A stretch of 43,922 nt of DNA from Sphaerochaetaceae bacterium (lineage in GTDB: Bacteria > Spirochaetota > Spirochaetia > Sphaerochaetales > Sphaerochaetaceae). How positions within the stretch are numbered: position 1 is the stretch's first letter; the number at the start of each line of letters is the position of its first letter. The notes beneath the pieces are model-generated. The model saw only the letters and a list, made by a program, of their open reading frames with translations. It was not told the DNA's origin and did no database searches. The position numbers and the translations under genes are program-made. This document shows positions 15,911 to 24,395 of this stretch, in pieces. Location of the stretch: positions 1 to 43,922 of the forward strand of contig JAFGUP010000264.1 of assembly GCA_016938475.1 (NCBI GenBank), in the 5' to 3' direction.

Positions 15911-16843
15911 ATGAGATACTATACCCGTGTGAATACAACAATACGTGATGAAAATGAAAAAATCAATACAGAGGAGCTCATCATTGCCGGTGCCCCGCTG
16001 AAGCAGCTGTGTACGTTCCGCACCGGAGGTGAGGCAGATTATCTAGCCCGTCCAAAGAATCTGGAAGAACTGAGAGTTCTTCTTCGGTGGGCGAAGGAGA
16101 GAAGTCTTCCCGTGACAATCCTCGGCGGAGGATCGAACGTTCTGATCAGTGACAGGGGCGTAGAGGGTCTGGTCATCTCCACAGTGACTCTTTCTTCGAC
16201 TCATGTGCGAGGCCTTCTCAGCGTTTCCCAGTGCGGAATCTCCCTGGATCGGCTGATAAACTACACGATCGAACATAATCTGAGCGGACTCGAACCTTTC
16301 GGGGGTATACCGGGAACCATCGGAGGTGCGGTACGCGGGAACGCTGGCCTCATCGACTATTCCATCTCCGAGGTGCTCGAATGGGTCGACTATCTCGACC
16401 CGAACGGGAATCTCTTTCGCTATTATCCACAGACACAGATCAATGAGTACCGCAGGAGCTTTTTCTCGGATACACCGTTTATCCTCTATGAGATAGCTCT
16501 CAGACTCACTTCACATCGAAATACCAGTGAAGCGAGACAACGCAAAGAGGCAAGCAGAAGGGATCGCCTGCAGCAGGGTCAGTATGACCTGCCCTGTGCC
16601 GGATGCATGTTCAAGAACCCGGAGGGTGCATCGGCTGGAAAACTGATTGACAACCTGCACCTGAAAAACACTCGTCTAGGTGGTGCCATGGTGAGCAATT
16701 CACATGCGAACTACATTGTGAATGTTGCCAGAGACACGAAAAGCGAAGACATTTTTGCTCTCAGTGAGCAGGTCAGGGAGCAGGTTAGCCGTGCCTACGG
16801 CATAGATCTCGAGAGAGAAGTGGTACTCATAGGTCGATGGTGA
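15911..16843 (+). CDS. murB: UDP-N-acetylenolpyruvoylglucosamine reductase
   Basis: The 310-residue protein is a type II MurB, the FAD- and NADPH-dependent enzyme that makes UDP-N-acetylmuramate for peptidoglycan. FAD-binding elements include FRTGGEA, ILGGGSNVLISD at 70-81 and GGIPGTIGGAVRGNAG at 131-146. The expected catalytic serine of the AG-S-x-FKNP motif is a cysteine, C232 (codon 16604-16606). The C-terminal catalytic Glu lies in LEREVVLIG. TAGG precedes the ATG with good spacing. The last 17 bases overlap the convergent outer-membrane protein gene. Confidence 0.95.
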   Translation: MRYYTRVNTTIRDENEKINTEELIIAGAPLKQLCTFRTGGEADYLARPKNLEELRVLLRWAKERSLPVTILGGGSNVLISDRGVEGLVISTVTLSSTHVRGLLSVSQCGISLDRLINYTIEHNLSGLEPFGGIPGTIGGAVRGNAGLIDYSISEVLEWVDYLDPNGNLFRYYPQTQINEYRRSFFSDTPFILYEIALRLTSHRNTSEARQRKEASRRDRLQQGQYDLPCAGCMFKNPEGASAGKLIDNLHLKNTRLGGAMVSNSHANYIVNVARDTKSEDIFALSEQVREQVSRAYGIDLEREVVLIGRW

Positions 16844-18038
16844 GTTCATGGGCTTTCAAGCCCTGATCACTCACGAAGATATCTGCCTCCCACATCTCTT
16901 TTTCGATTGCATAGTGCATCTGAAGCGATAGAGAGAACCTTGTTTCATAGGTGACCGTGAAGGATGTTCTGATGTACACACCTTTGATAGCTGCCCGGGC
17001 GCGATATCGAATCTGTTTATCACGAAACCCGACAGAAGCGGTCAGACTCCAGGTTCTCACATCCTCCCCCGGTTTGTATGAGAAAGTCACCGTATCTGCG
17101 ACATCGGTCTTTCCCAGTTCGTCGGTATCCCAGTCCCGATCCCACGAAAGCTTAAACGATCTCCACTGGAGTAATAAAACGAACTCGCCATCCTCCTCTC
17201 CGCGATGAAGCGCAAACGGCAGAGACCTGTAGGACCGGTATGCCCAGGTTATCATTGCTATCATGTCCCCGTAGGCACCTGTGTAACTCACATGATACCT
17301 CAGTTTCTCTCGTCGTCCGAGTTGTGATGATTCCCGTTCCCATGTATGGAGATGATGAGAAAAGACAACTCGGGAGAACGTAAACTGATGGTGCGACAAC
17401 AGGTCGACACTGATGTGACTTTTCGAGGCGATCTGGTCGTCGGTGCTCTTCAGGTACGACTCTGCTGCAAACACGCCAACGCGTTTTTGAAGCAGCAGAT
17501 ATGCATCAATGGATGTGCTCCTCCTGTCACTCTGCCAGTCATTGTACGGCACCCGGACGCCTTCACTCTGAAGCAGATGAACAACGGCTATTCCGTACCT
17601 TCTTGCGACGAAGGATGCGGCATAAAGGTGCTGATCCGGTTCAGTGGCGACATGGGCAGCAAGGTATCGTCCTCGTGCAAGAGAAAAAGCGGCTGAAACA
17701 GCATCTTCTGTTCCCCTTGAGACACTCATTCCGGAAGCTCGCACAGCCTGTGGTTTCAGTGTTAAATATGAGCCGTTCAGAGCCTTGATTCTCACATCAC
17801 GGGAGAGGTTGCCCAGGAGCAATACGGGGGAGACGATGCTGACACCTGCCGTTCCCTTGAATTCATCCTGCCAGGAAAGGTCGATAGCACTTTTAATCTC
17901 CCACTGCTGTGCTATGATCTTCCCGGTTTGAATGTTCAGAGAGCACTCATCTGACACCAGAGACGAGCTGAACGAGACAGATGCACCGGAAACTGTAAAA
18001 ATCATCAGGAACATGCAGGACATGAACATTAACTTCAT
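16827..18038 (-). CDS. Predicted outer-membrane beta-barrel protein, unknown family
   Basis: The 403-residue product starts with a signal peptide (MKLMFMSCMFLMIFTVSGA). Most of the rest is a regular succession of short amphipathic strands rich in Ser, Tyr, Arg and aromatic residues (for example KLRYHVSYTGAYGDM and SLTASVGFRDKQIRYRA), as in transmembrane beta-barrels. I do not recognise the family. The ATG at 18038 is preferred to an in-frame TTG at 18059, but it lacks a normal ribosome site: nine U residues and a hairpin stand directly before it. The 3' end overlaps murB by 17 bases. Confidence 0.7.
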   Translation of the reverse strand: MKLMFMSCMFLMIFTVSGASVSFSSSLVSDECSLNIQTGKIIAQQWEIKSAIDLSWQDEFKGTAGVSIVSPVLLLGNLSRDVRIKALNGSYLTLKPQAVRASGMSVSRGTEDAVSAAFSLARGRYLAAHVATEPDQHLYAASFVARRYGIAVVHLLQSEGVRVPYNDWQSDRRSTSIDAYLLLQKRVGVFAAESYLKSTDDQIASKSHISVDLLSHHQFTFSRVVFSHHLHTWERESSQLGRREKLRYHVSYTGAYGDMIAMITWAYRSYRSLPFALHRGEEDGEFVLLLQWRSFKLSWDRDWDTDELGKTDVADTVTFSYKPGEDVRTWSLTASVGFRDKQIRYRARAAIKGVYIRTSFTVTYETRFSLSLQMHYAIEKEMWEADIFVSDQGLKAHELTIDL

Positions 18039-18065
18039 AAAAAAAAAGACCGTTTCCAAACAGTC
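18039..18065 (-). terminator. Terminator-like hairpin and U9 tract abutting a start codon
   Basis: On the minus strand GACTGTT, loop TGGA and AACGGTC form a 7-bp stem with one G-U pair, followed by nine U residues and then immediately the ATG of the outer-membrane protein. The plus strand has no U-tract after the stem. It is placed as an attenuator for the gene it precedes; no other minus-strand gene lies upstream within 1.5 kb. Confidence 0.6.
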
Positions 18066-18080
18066 TCTACTTCTCTAACG

Positions 18081-18108
18081 TTGATTAAATGACTGTAACG
18101 TGTAAGAA
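18081..18108 (+). promoter_or_regulatory. Possible ackA promoter
   Basis: TTGATT (18081-18086), a 16-base spacer and TAAGAA (18103-18108) lie about 45 bases before the ackA ATG. The hexamers match only partly. Confidence 0.25.
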
Positions 18109-18153
18109 TTATCAGGTAAAACACATTTTTGATGAACATACCAGGAGGTAGTC

Positions 18154-19494
18154 ATGAACATTCTCACGCTGAATTGCGGGAGTTCTTCCGCGAAGTATCA
18201 GGTGTATGACTGGGCAGAGAAAGCCGTGCTCGCAGTCGGAGTCGTTGAACGGATCGGCCTTGAATACTCGACCATCGAGCATAAAAAAACCGGTGCAGAT
18301 GAGTACAACGCGAAGGTGCAGTGTCCGACACACGAAGAAGCGATCCAGCTTATCATAGACATGCTTCTTGACAAGACCCACGGAGTCATCAGCGACATGA
18401 GTGAAATCGGAGCTGTCGGACACAGAATGGTGCACGGCGGAGAGAAGTTCAAGCAGAGTGTCCTGGTCACCGATGAAGTGCTTGAAGAAGTCAGAAAACT
18501 GATTCCGCTCGCACCTCTGCACGAACCGGCGAACATTATGGGGGTGGAAGCTGCACGTCACGTCATGCCTACCATCCCCCACGCCATTGTCATGGATACC
18601 GCCTGGCACCAGAGCATGCCTGCAAAGTCGTTCATGTATGCCGTTCCTACTGAATGGTACCGGCAGTACAACGTGAGACGTTACGGTTTCCACGGTACAA
18701 GTTACCTCTACACAGCGAAAAGGGCTGCCGTCCTTCTTGGCAAGGACCCGAAAGATACGAACCTGATTATATGCCACATCGGTAATGGTGCGAGCATCTG
18801 TGCCATCAAGAACGGTGAAGCTGTTGACACCTCCATGGGACTCACCCCACTTGAAGGCCTTGTGATGGGGACCCGAAGCGGAGACCTTGACCCTGCGATC
18901 CTCCCCTTCATCGCCAACAGAACAGGTATGAGCATGAAAGAAGTGGATACCGTACTCAACAAGAAAAGCGGTCTTGTCGGACTCTGTTCGATGAGCGACC
19001 GCAGAGATGTCCGCGACGCAGCAGCAGACGGAAACGAACAGGCACAGCTCGCTATCGACATAGAGACACAGCGTCTGAAGAAGTATATCGGAGCGTATGC
19101 AGCCGAGCTCGGCCGTGTTGACGCGATCGTCTACACCGCAGGTGTCGGTGAGATGGCGCCACATATCAGACTCGGGGCAACCAAGGACCTCGAGATCCTC
19201 GGCATCCATCTTGATGAAGAGAAGAACCGGATCGGTCAGTGCAGGAACGGAGAACTCGACATCAGCAAGGACGGTTCCCCGGTGAGGATCTTCGTCATTC
19301 CCACTGATGAAGAGCTGGTCATGACCGAAGACGCCTATGCCCTCATGGAAGGTACCTATGATGTACACACTGCCTTCACGTACTCTTTCCAGAGCGCTGA
19401 CTACGTCAACAAGGCACGTGCTGCAGGACTCGAACAGGACCTGAAGAAACGGCCTGAACTGAAAAAGGTCCTTGTCTACCCTCCTGAGAACTGA
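18154..19494 (+). CDS. ackA: Acetate kinase
   Basis: The 446-residue protein converts acetyl phosphate and ADP to acetate and ATP, the main energy-yielding end step of acetate fermentation. Signatures are [13 protein letters not shown] at the N-terminus, [11 protein letters not shown], the [10 protein letters not shown] segment (Trp where many enzymes have Phe), RYGFHGTS, the CHIGNGAS phosphate loop, and [10 protein letters not shown]. About 45 residues extend past the usual end, ending in KVLVYPPEN, as in other spirochaete enzymes. AGGAGG stands five bases before the ATG. No phosphotransacetylase gene is adjacent. A terminator follows at 19515-19546. Confidence 0.97.
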   Translation: MNILTLNCGSSSAKYQVYDWAEKAVLAVGVVERIGLEYSTIEHKKTGADEYNAKVQCPTHEEAIQLIIDMLLDKTHGVISDMSEIGAVGHRMVHGGEKFKQSVLVTDEVLEEVRKLIPLAPLHEPANIMGVEAARHVMPTIPHAIVMDTAWHQSMPAKSFMYAVPTEWYRQYNVRRYGFHGTSYLYTAKRAAVLLGKDPKDTNLIICHIGNGASICAIKNGEAVDTSMGLTPLEGLVMGTRSGDLDPAILPFIANRTGMSMKEVDTVLNKKSGLVGLCSMSDRRDVRDAAADGNEQAQLAIDIETQRLKKYIGAYAAELGRVDAIVYTAGVGEMAPHIRLGATKDLEILGIHLDEEKNRIGQCRNGELDISKDGSPVRIFVIPTDEELVMTEDAYALMEGTYDVHTAFTYSFQSADYVNKARAAGLEQDLKKRPELKKVLVYPPEN

Positions 19495-19514
19495 TGACCT
19501 CATCGCAGGATACT

Positions 19515-19546
19515 GGGACTTCCTCACGCGGGAAGTCCCTTTCTAT
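19515..19546 (+). terminator. Intrinsic terminator of ackA
   Basis: GGGACTTCC and GGAAGTCCC form a perfect 9-bp stem with a 7-base loop, followed by TTTCTATT. It lies 20 bases past the ackA stop and between ackA and the convergent FG-GAP lipoprotein gene. Confidence 0.8.
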
Positions 19547-19582
19547 TGAGATTATCATCCGGCTGAACAAGTCCGACGAAAA

Positions 19583-21373
19583 TTACTCAAGAGTGTAGAT
19601 ATATACACTTCCCGGGGGAAGCAATTGTGTCCGGTCATTCGGTGCACTTACGAACAGCGTATCACCGTCAAGTGCTACCGCTTTTCCGAAAAAGTTCGAA
19701 GCGGATCCATCGATGGCACTCACCAGCCGGTTTTCCGTGTATCCTGTAAAACCGTTTACCGTAGTTTCCTGAGCTCCCCAATTATCACTCGCTTCATGGT
19801 GTGTGTAAACAAACACTCCACCGGAATCTGATAGGCCATCGGCATGATATCGTTCGCTGCCTACGGCGATCCGGTCTCCGTCTATATCAACTGAATAACC
19901 GAACCAGTCAGTATCTTCTCCATCTGAAGGCAATAGGTACTGATCAAAAGTCCACGATGCCCCTTCATAGGAATACACAGAGGCAAGTCCCGAAGACCTC
20001 CCGTACAAGTCCGTTGCAGAGCCGATGACTGTAGTGTCCCCTTCAATTGCGATGGAATGCCCGAGATTCTTGGCAGCTGAATCAGTTAGCTTCTCTTTGA
20101 ATTCCCAGAAATTCGAAGAATTCTTCTCGTACGTATATACAGCACCTGCATTCGTTGTGGAATCCACATCGGCCAACACCGCTCCGATACACAGCCGGTC
20201 TCCATCAATGGCTGCACTGTACCCGAATTGATCACCATATGCGCCATCTGAAGGTCCCATGACCTGTTTCAGCGTCCAGGTACCGGCTTTGTTGAATATG
20301 AAGGCAAGACCGACATCAGAGACACCTGTATCGCCCCATATCGCACCTATCACCGCCGTGTCATCATCAAACGAAACAGCACATCCGAAATGACTGTTGG
20401 TCGATCGAAAAGACTCAGCTGTCAGTTTTTCATGCTCGATACGGTAATCGGAAGAGGTCGAGGCTTCCCCCCAGACGCCGGTTCCCGCATCCCGATAATA
20501 CACATACACGGCACCGTCTGTCACATCGTTACCACCGTCGTCCTTCTTGAGACCTGTCGGAGCTCCCACCATTAGGGTATCACTACTCAGCGCGAGGGAA
20601 TATCCGAAGCGGATACGCTGAGTACCGGTATTTTCGGTCTGATCAGAAGGCAAGAGGGTCTGTTTACGTGACCACGTACCATGCTCTAATTCATAGATAT
20701 ATACTTTTCCGAAATCATCGCCCCTGTCTCCGTATGTACTAACCGCAGCAACTGTTCCGTCGATATCGATAGCATATCCGTAATCATCATACTCATCTTC
20801 ACATGTATCGGGTGAAAGGAATTTGATCAGGGTACTCTTCCACTCGGCATACAGAACATCTTCCGCATTGACCGTATAAGATCCCCCTGCGTCATAATGG
20901 GTTCCATTTCCATCGGAAGCAGTATTCCATCCGTTGAACTCGAATCCATCGAGTGTGAGCAAACCCGTGTTTCCGGAAAGGGTCAACTCTTCCCCGTACA
21001 CCTTTGTCTGAGCAGAAGGAATGTCACCTCCATCAGCGCCGTTCGCATGGAAGGTGATATCATAGGTATCAGCGATCCACCCGGCAATCAGGGTCATATC
21101 CCCACGTACTCTATCCTGTTCAAAATCCCACTCATCACTGAGAGATTCATCAGAGTACCACCCGGAAAAGGTATAATGCTCCGTATCACTAACCTGAGGT
21201 TCATTCAGCACTCCGGAGGTTTCCACTGTCTGATTTTCTCCGTTTCCGCCGTAATCGAATGTGACAAGGAAGACTGCTTCCTCTGTTGCGACATCACAAC
21301 CTAAGGTAAGAAAAACGACAATCAGAAGTACGCCGGCAAAAAGATAATGCATGTCTCGTGTTCTCTGTTTCAT
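19583..21373 (-). CDS. Lipoprotein with two B-repeats and a seven-repeat FG-GAP propeller
   Basis: The 596-residue product has a lipoprotein signal with lipobox LTLGC (C26). Two InlB-type (Listeria-Bacteroides) B-repeats follow at about 36-100 and 103-179, ending in AEWK. From 182 to the C-terminus run seven FG-GAP-like repeats, starting near 182, 255, 327, 382, 435, 489 and 560. Each has an FGYS-type turn, a DGD-containing loop and an aromatic VYxY strand. Seven repeats make a closed integrin-alpha-like propeller. It should sit on the cell surface and bind a ligand; the ligand is unknown. AAGGAA precedes the ATG. It is last in line behind the two-component system and the DUF3089 lipoprotein gene, 38 bases from the latter. 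Confidence 0.88.
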   Translation of the reverse strand: MKQRTRDMHYLFAGVLLIVVFLTLGCDVATEEAVFLVTFDYGGNGENQTVETSGVLNEPQVSDTEHYTFSGWYSDESLSDEWDFEQDRVRGDMTLIAGWIADTYDITFHANGADGGDIPSAQTKVYGEELTLSGNTGLLTLDGFEFNGWNTASDGNGTHYDAGGSYTVNAEDVLYAEWKSTLIKFLSPDTCEDEYDDYGYAIDIDGTVAAVSTYGDRGDDFGKVYIYELEHGTWSRKQTLLPSDQTENTGTQRIRFGYSLALSSDTLMVGAPTGLKKDDGGNDVTDGAVYVYYRDAGTGVWGEASTSSDYRIEHEKLTAESFRSTNSHFGCAVSFDDDTAVIGAIWGDTGVSDVGLAFIFNKAGTWTLKQVMGPSDGAYGDQFGYSAAIDGDRLCIGAVLADVDSTTNAGAVYTYEKNSSNFWEFKEKLTDSAAKNLGHSIAIEGDTTVIGSATDLYGRSSGLASVYSYEGASWTFDQYLLPSDGEDTDWFGYSVDIDGDRIAVGSERYHADGLSDSGGVFVYTHHEASDNWGAQETTVNGFTGYTENRLVSAIDGSASNFFGKAVALDGDTLFVSAPNDRTQLLPPGSVYIYTLE

Positions 21374-21411
21374 ACTTTTATTCCTTTATTCTGCTCGAAG
21401 CTCACTGGTAT

Positions 21412-22458
21412 CTACTCACCTGAAAGGAAAGATGCGATACGTTCTACAGCGTTCTGTCTGACATTTTCCCAGAAAAGAGAGTAATCATCACGGTGGTAGA
21501 TTCCTTCGATGGGATAGTCTGAAAGAAGAGAAGGCTCGGCAGGTTCGAGTACAAGTCCTCCATCAATGACCTGAGCCGAGGTGTACTGCGGATAGCGGAT
21601 TTCACCACTGCCATCTTCCGGGAAGAATACAGCGCCGAGATGCTCCTCTGCAGGAACATACTGCCCATCATCCATACTCGTTATCCAGTTGAGCGGATTG
21701 GTCACAAGAGCACCTTCACGTATCTGAACCGATTGATCCTGAACTCCGTCGGCGATGGAATTCCAGGAGATGAAACATCCGGTATCAAGAGGTCCCTCGC
21801 ACATTCTGATTGCCCGGTTCTGGGAAACGTCACCGGCAGTGATGCTATACCCTATGATGTAGGCGGCAATCAGCTTCTCTTCTGCTCCGGTTTTCCCCCA
21901 GATCTTAGTAAGGAGACTGGCGAGCGTACTTGCACCCTGAGAGTGACCGACAATGATGAAGGGTCGTCCCTGATTCAGATGCTCGAGATAGTACAGGAGA
22001 GCAGCTTTCACATCAGCCTCACCTACCTGCAGTTTTTGTTCGAAATCAGGCGTCTCGAACCCTGCCCTTCCGAGTTGACGGTACATCGGGACGTAGATAT
22101 TCGCCATCCCTTCAAAGACGTAGGCCTGCGTGAAGACCGGTGTCATGGATTCTTCCCTCTGCAGGGGATCATGGACATCTTGAAGGCCCTCCCCCTGATA
22201 GACCGTAGGGTAGATATACAACACATCTACCGGATACTCAGCGGGTTTTTCCGGCAGGAACAACCAGTTCTCCGCGTCGGAATAATCGATAGAGTGTTGT
22301 TCAGATCCCGATGAGACGGCGATGCCTGCACAACCCGGCAGGACCAGCAGGATCATGGCTATGGCTGGAATAAGGATCGTTGTGATACGTGCCTGTTGCT
22401 TTGAAGATGTGGCAGTGATGACAGATGAAGTGTCTGAGATGCGGTTGTCAGTTGACAT
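21412..22458 (-). CDS. DUF3089 alpha/beta-hydrolase-like lipoprotein
   Basis: The 348-residue product belongs to the DUF3089 family of alpha/beta hydrolases. The nucleophile elbow is GHSQG with Ser173, followed by YIIGYS and FISWNS segments. An N-terminal hydrophobic stretch (24-42) ends in LPGC, so C43 is probably lipidated; the 23 residues ahead of the stretch are long for a lipoprotein signal. The substrate is unknown. The ATG at 22458 is chosen because AAAGGAGAGC lies eight bases upstream; an earlier in-frame start at 22509 has no such site and lies before the predicted -10. It is transcribed toward the FG-GAP lipoprotein gene. Confidence 0.82.
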   Translation of the reverse strand: MSTDNRISDTSSVITATSSKQQARITTILIPAIAMILLVLPGCAGIAVSSGSEQHSIDYSDAENWLFLPEKPAEYPVDVLYIYPTVYQGEGLQDVHDPLQREESMTPVFTQAYVFEGMANIYVPMYRQLGRAGFETPDFEQKLQVGEADVKAALLYYLEHLNQGRPFIIVGHSQGASTLASLLTKIWGKTGAEEKLIAAYIIGYSITAGDVSQNRAIRMCEGPLDTGCFISWNSIADGVQDQSVQIREGALVTNPLNWITSMDDGQYVPAEEHLGAVFFPEDGSGEIRYPQYTSAQVIDGGLVLEPAEPSLLSDYPIEGIYHRDDYSLFWENVRQNAVERIASFLSGE

Positions 22459-22470
22459 GATGTAGCTCTC

Positions 22471-22514
22471 CTTTGGTTCACCCAAAGAATATGGTGGTGC
22501 AATACACACTGCAA
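22471..22514 (-). promoter_or_regulatory. Promoter of the DUF3089 gene with an overlapping inverted repeat
   Basis: On the minus strand TTGCAG (22514-22509), a 17-base spacer and TATTCT (22491-22486) form a good promoter. The inverted repeat CTTTGG-N5-CCAAAG (22471-22487) covers the end of the -10 and the expected start site, where a repressor could act. Confidence 0.5.
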
Positions 22515-22544
22515 CAGAAGCTTACCGAATGGTTGGAATTCAGC

Positions 22545-24395
22545 TCATTTTAACGGGATATCGAGGGAGATCCGTGTTCCCGTATCGGGTACGCTCTCCA
22601 TGCGGAGTTCTGCATCAAGGTTTTCTGCAACCGCCTTGACAACACTGAGGCCGAGCCCTGACCCTTTTAGATTCCGACTTGTATCTACACGGTAGAAAGG
22701 TTCCAGAATATGAGCGAGTGTCTGTTCATCCATGCCGATCCCGGTATCGGTCACTGCGACCGTGATGTACGTCTGACGATGTGTATAGGAAAGGGACACT
22801 TCCCCGTCTTCTCTGTTATAGGTGAAGGCATTTTCCAGAAGATTACTGACCAGACGATCAAACGTGAGTGGAGAAACGGGCAGAAGCGCTTCTTTCTCAT
22901 CAATGAACGAGTGCAGTACAACACCTCTGCTCTCACCATACTGAGCGTACCTCCTTGCAAGTCGATCCATTCGCTCGGGCACATTTGTCTCTCCTCCGTT
23001 CTCTACCGTGGAGACAGCATGGAGGTATACGTTGATATTCTCCGTCATCTGCTCGAGTTCATCAGTCGCATCCATGACTGATTCCATGATCTCGGCTCTC
23101 TCTGTATCAGGGAGTTCATAGGATTCGAGCATCTGCATATTGATTTTTATCGCAGAGAGCGGCAGTTTTAGGTCGTGTGAGATCCCCTGGAGAAGTCGGG
23201 TCTTTTCGTAAGTTCGCTGCTGTTTCTGGTAGGATGTAAGCGTATCGGCATAACTCATGATAACGGCTAAGACGATACTCGTTAGGTAGATGATCGAGCC
23301 GAATTGAGGGGAAAACAACATGAGATGCTCCACATTTCGGGGACTTATCTCGAGGGTGACGAGGAATTGGTAGGTAACGCTCACTGAGAACAATGAATAA
23401 CCCAGCGTCACCAGCAGTCCGTGCTTTCTGTTTGCACTCCTGGTTGATCCTCCCATGTACAGAATCAGTAGACTCCCCAGAATGTGCATGAAGATCATGA
23501 TCTCGATATTGAAGGTGAACAGGAACAGCAGCTCTCCTGCGAAGAACAGGACCAGATACCCTCCCACGAAACGCTTTGGAGTACGGAATCCGTACAGAGA
23601 GCGACACAGAAGCTGGGAAAGGAGAAAAATGATAATCCCTGTAAACAGATCGTGCATATTCAGTTGAAGTGTTGAAATAGTTCCGGTAAGAAGTGTGAGA
23701 GGAAGATCCCCCGTGAGAAGGAATTTATAAGCACCCACGAACGAGAGCAGAAGAGCGTACAGCATGTATGTCTTTCTGAAACTTACATATACAAAAAGAC
23801 TCACGAAGAGAATCAGAAGGAAGCCCGCAAAGAAGAACGAAGACAACATGAGGCGACGTTCGGTGAGGTTCCTCAGAGCATCCTCTGATCCCAGGAGCAC
23901 GTACGACTGATGTTTCATCGATTCGACCGAGAACTGCTGTTCCAACGTGAGTTCCACTACCGAAAAGTCTCCGTCTTGCCTATAGTCTTCTCCCCCGAAA
24001 TGCAAGACTATATACGCTCTGTTGCTCTGATAAGCGGGCTCTTCTGCACGCACGTTCTGGGCAATGACCTGACCTTCCTGCTTCAGGATATAGGGAACAT
24101 GTGTATCTTCGAGCAGAAGAGAGAACGGAAGAGATTTCTCGGATACGAACCGCAGGGCACTGTCTCTGCCGCTCTGTTCGGTGACAGGGTAGACTGTCAC
24201 CGGATTGTCTTCTGGTCTACCGGATTTCTGATTGCCCCGGGATTCCAGTATGTCATCTATCAGAAGAGGATCGCTATGCTGAACAGCAGCATCCATGGAA
24301 CGGGTGTTGATCACATGGAAGCTGAGAAGAAAAATCAGATGAAGAGAGAGGAAAAGCAGAAAATAGAAAGCGAACCTGGGGTACCCGTGCTTCAT
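22545..24395 (-). CDS. Sensor histidine kinase with extracytoplasmic domain and 7TM region
   Basis: The 616-residue protein has an N-terminal membrane segment (8-28), an extracytoplasmic sensing domain (30-180) and about seven membrane segments between 184 and 382, like 7TMR-DISM receptors. A HisKA domain follows with H407 in GISHDLKLPLSAI, then an HATPase domain with the LVSNLLENAFTYN N-box, DTGIGM G1 and GSGLGLSVVK G2 boxes. It should autophosphorylate on H407 and pass phosphate to the adjacent response regulator, whose gene overlaps it by four bases (ATGA). The signal is unknown; carbohydrate or another envelope ligand is typical for this receptor class. Confidence 0.92.
   Translation of the reverse strand: MKHGYPRFAFYFLLFLSLHLIFLLSFHVINTRSMDAAVQHSDPLLIDDILESRGNQKSGRPEDNPVTVYPVTEQSGRDSALRFVSEKSLPFSLLLEDTHVPYILKQEGQVIAQNVRAEEPAYQSNRAYIVLHFGGEDYRQDGDFSVVELTLEQQFSVESMKHQSYVLLGSEDALRNLTERRLMLSSFFFAGFLLILFVSLFVYVSFRKTYMLYALLLSFVGAYKFLLTGDLPLTLLTGTISTLQLNMHDLFTGIIIFLLSQLLCRSLYGFRTPKRFVGGYLVLFFAGELLFLFTFNIEIMIFMHILGSLLILYMGGSTRSANRKHGLLVTLGYSLFSVSVTYQFLVTLEISPRNVEHLMLFSPQFGSIIYLTSIVLAVIMSYADTLTSYQKQQRTYEKTRLLQGISHDLKLPLSAIKINMQMLESYELPDTERAEIMESVMDATDELEQMTENINVYLHAVSTVENGGETNVPERMDRLARRYAQYGESRGVVLHSFIDEKEALLPVSPLTFDRLVSNLLENAFTYNREDGEVSLSYTHRQTYITVAVTDTGIGMDEQTLAHILEPFYRVDTSRNLKGSGLGLSVVKAVAENLDAELRMESVPDTGTRISLDIPLK

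Noticed and set aside
18112-19527. 471-codon minus-strand open frame opposite ackA
   Set aside because: Shadow frame of a highly conserved gene, with no ribosome site and low-complexity His/Cys-rich composition.
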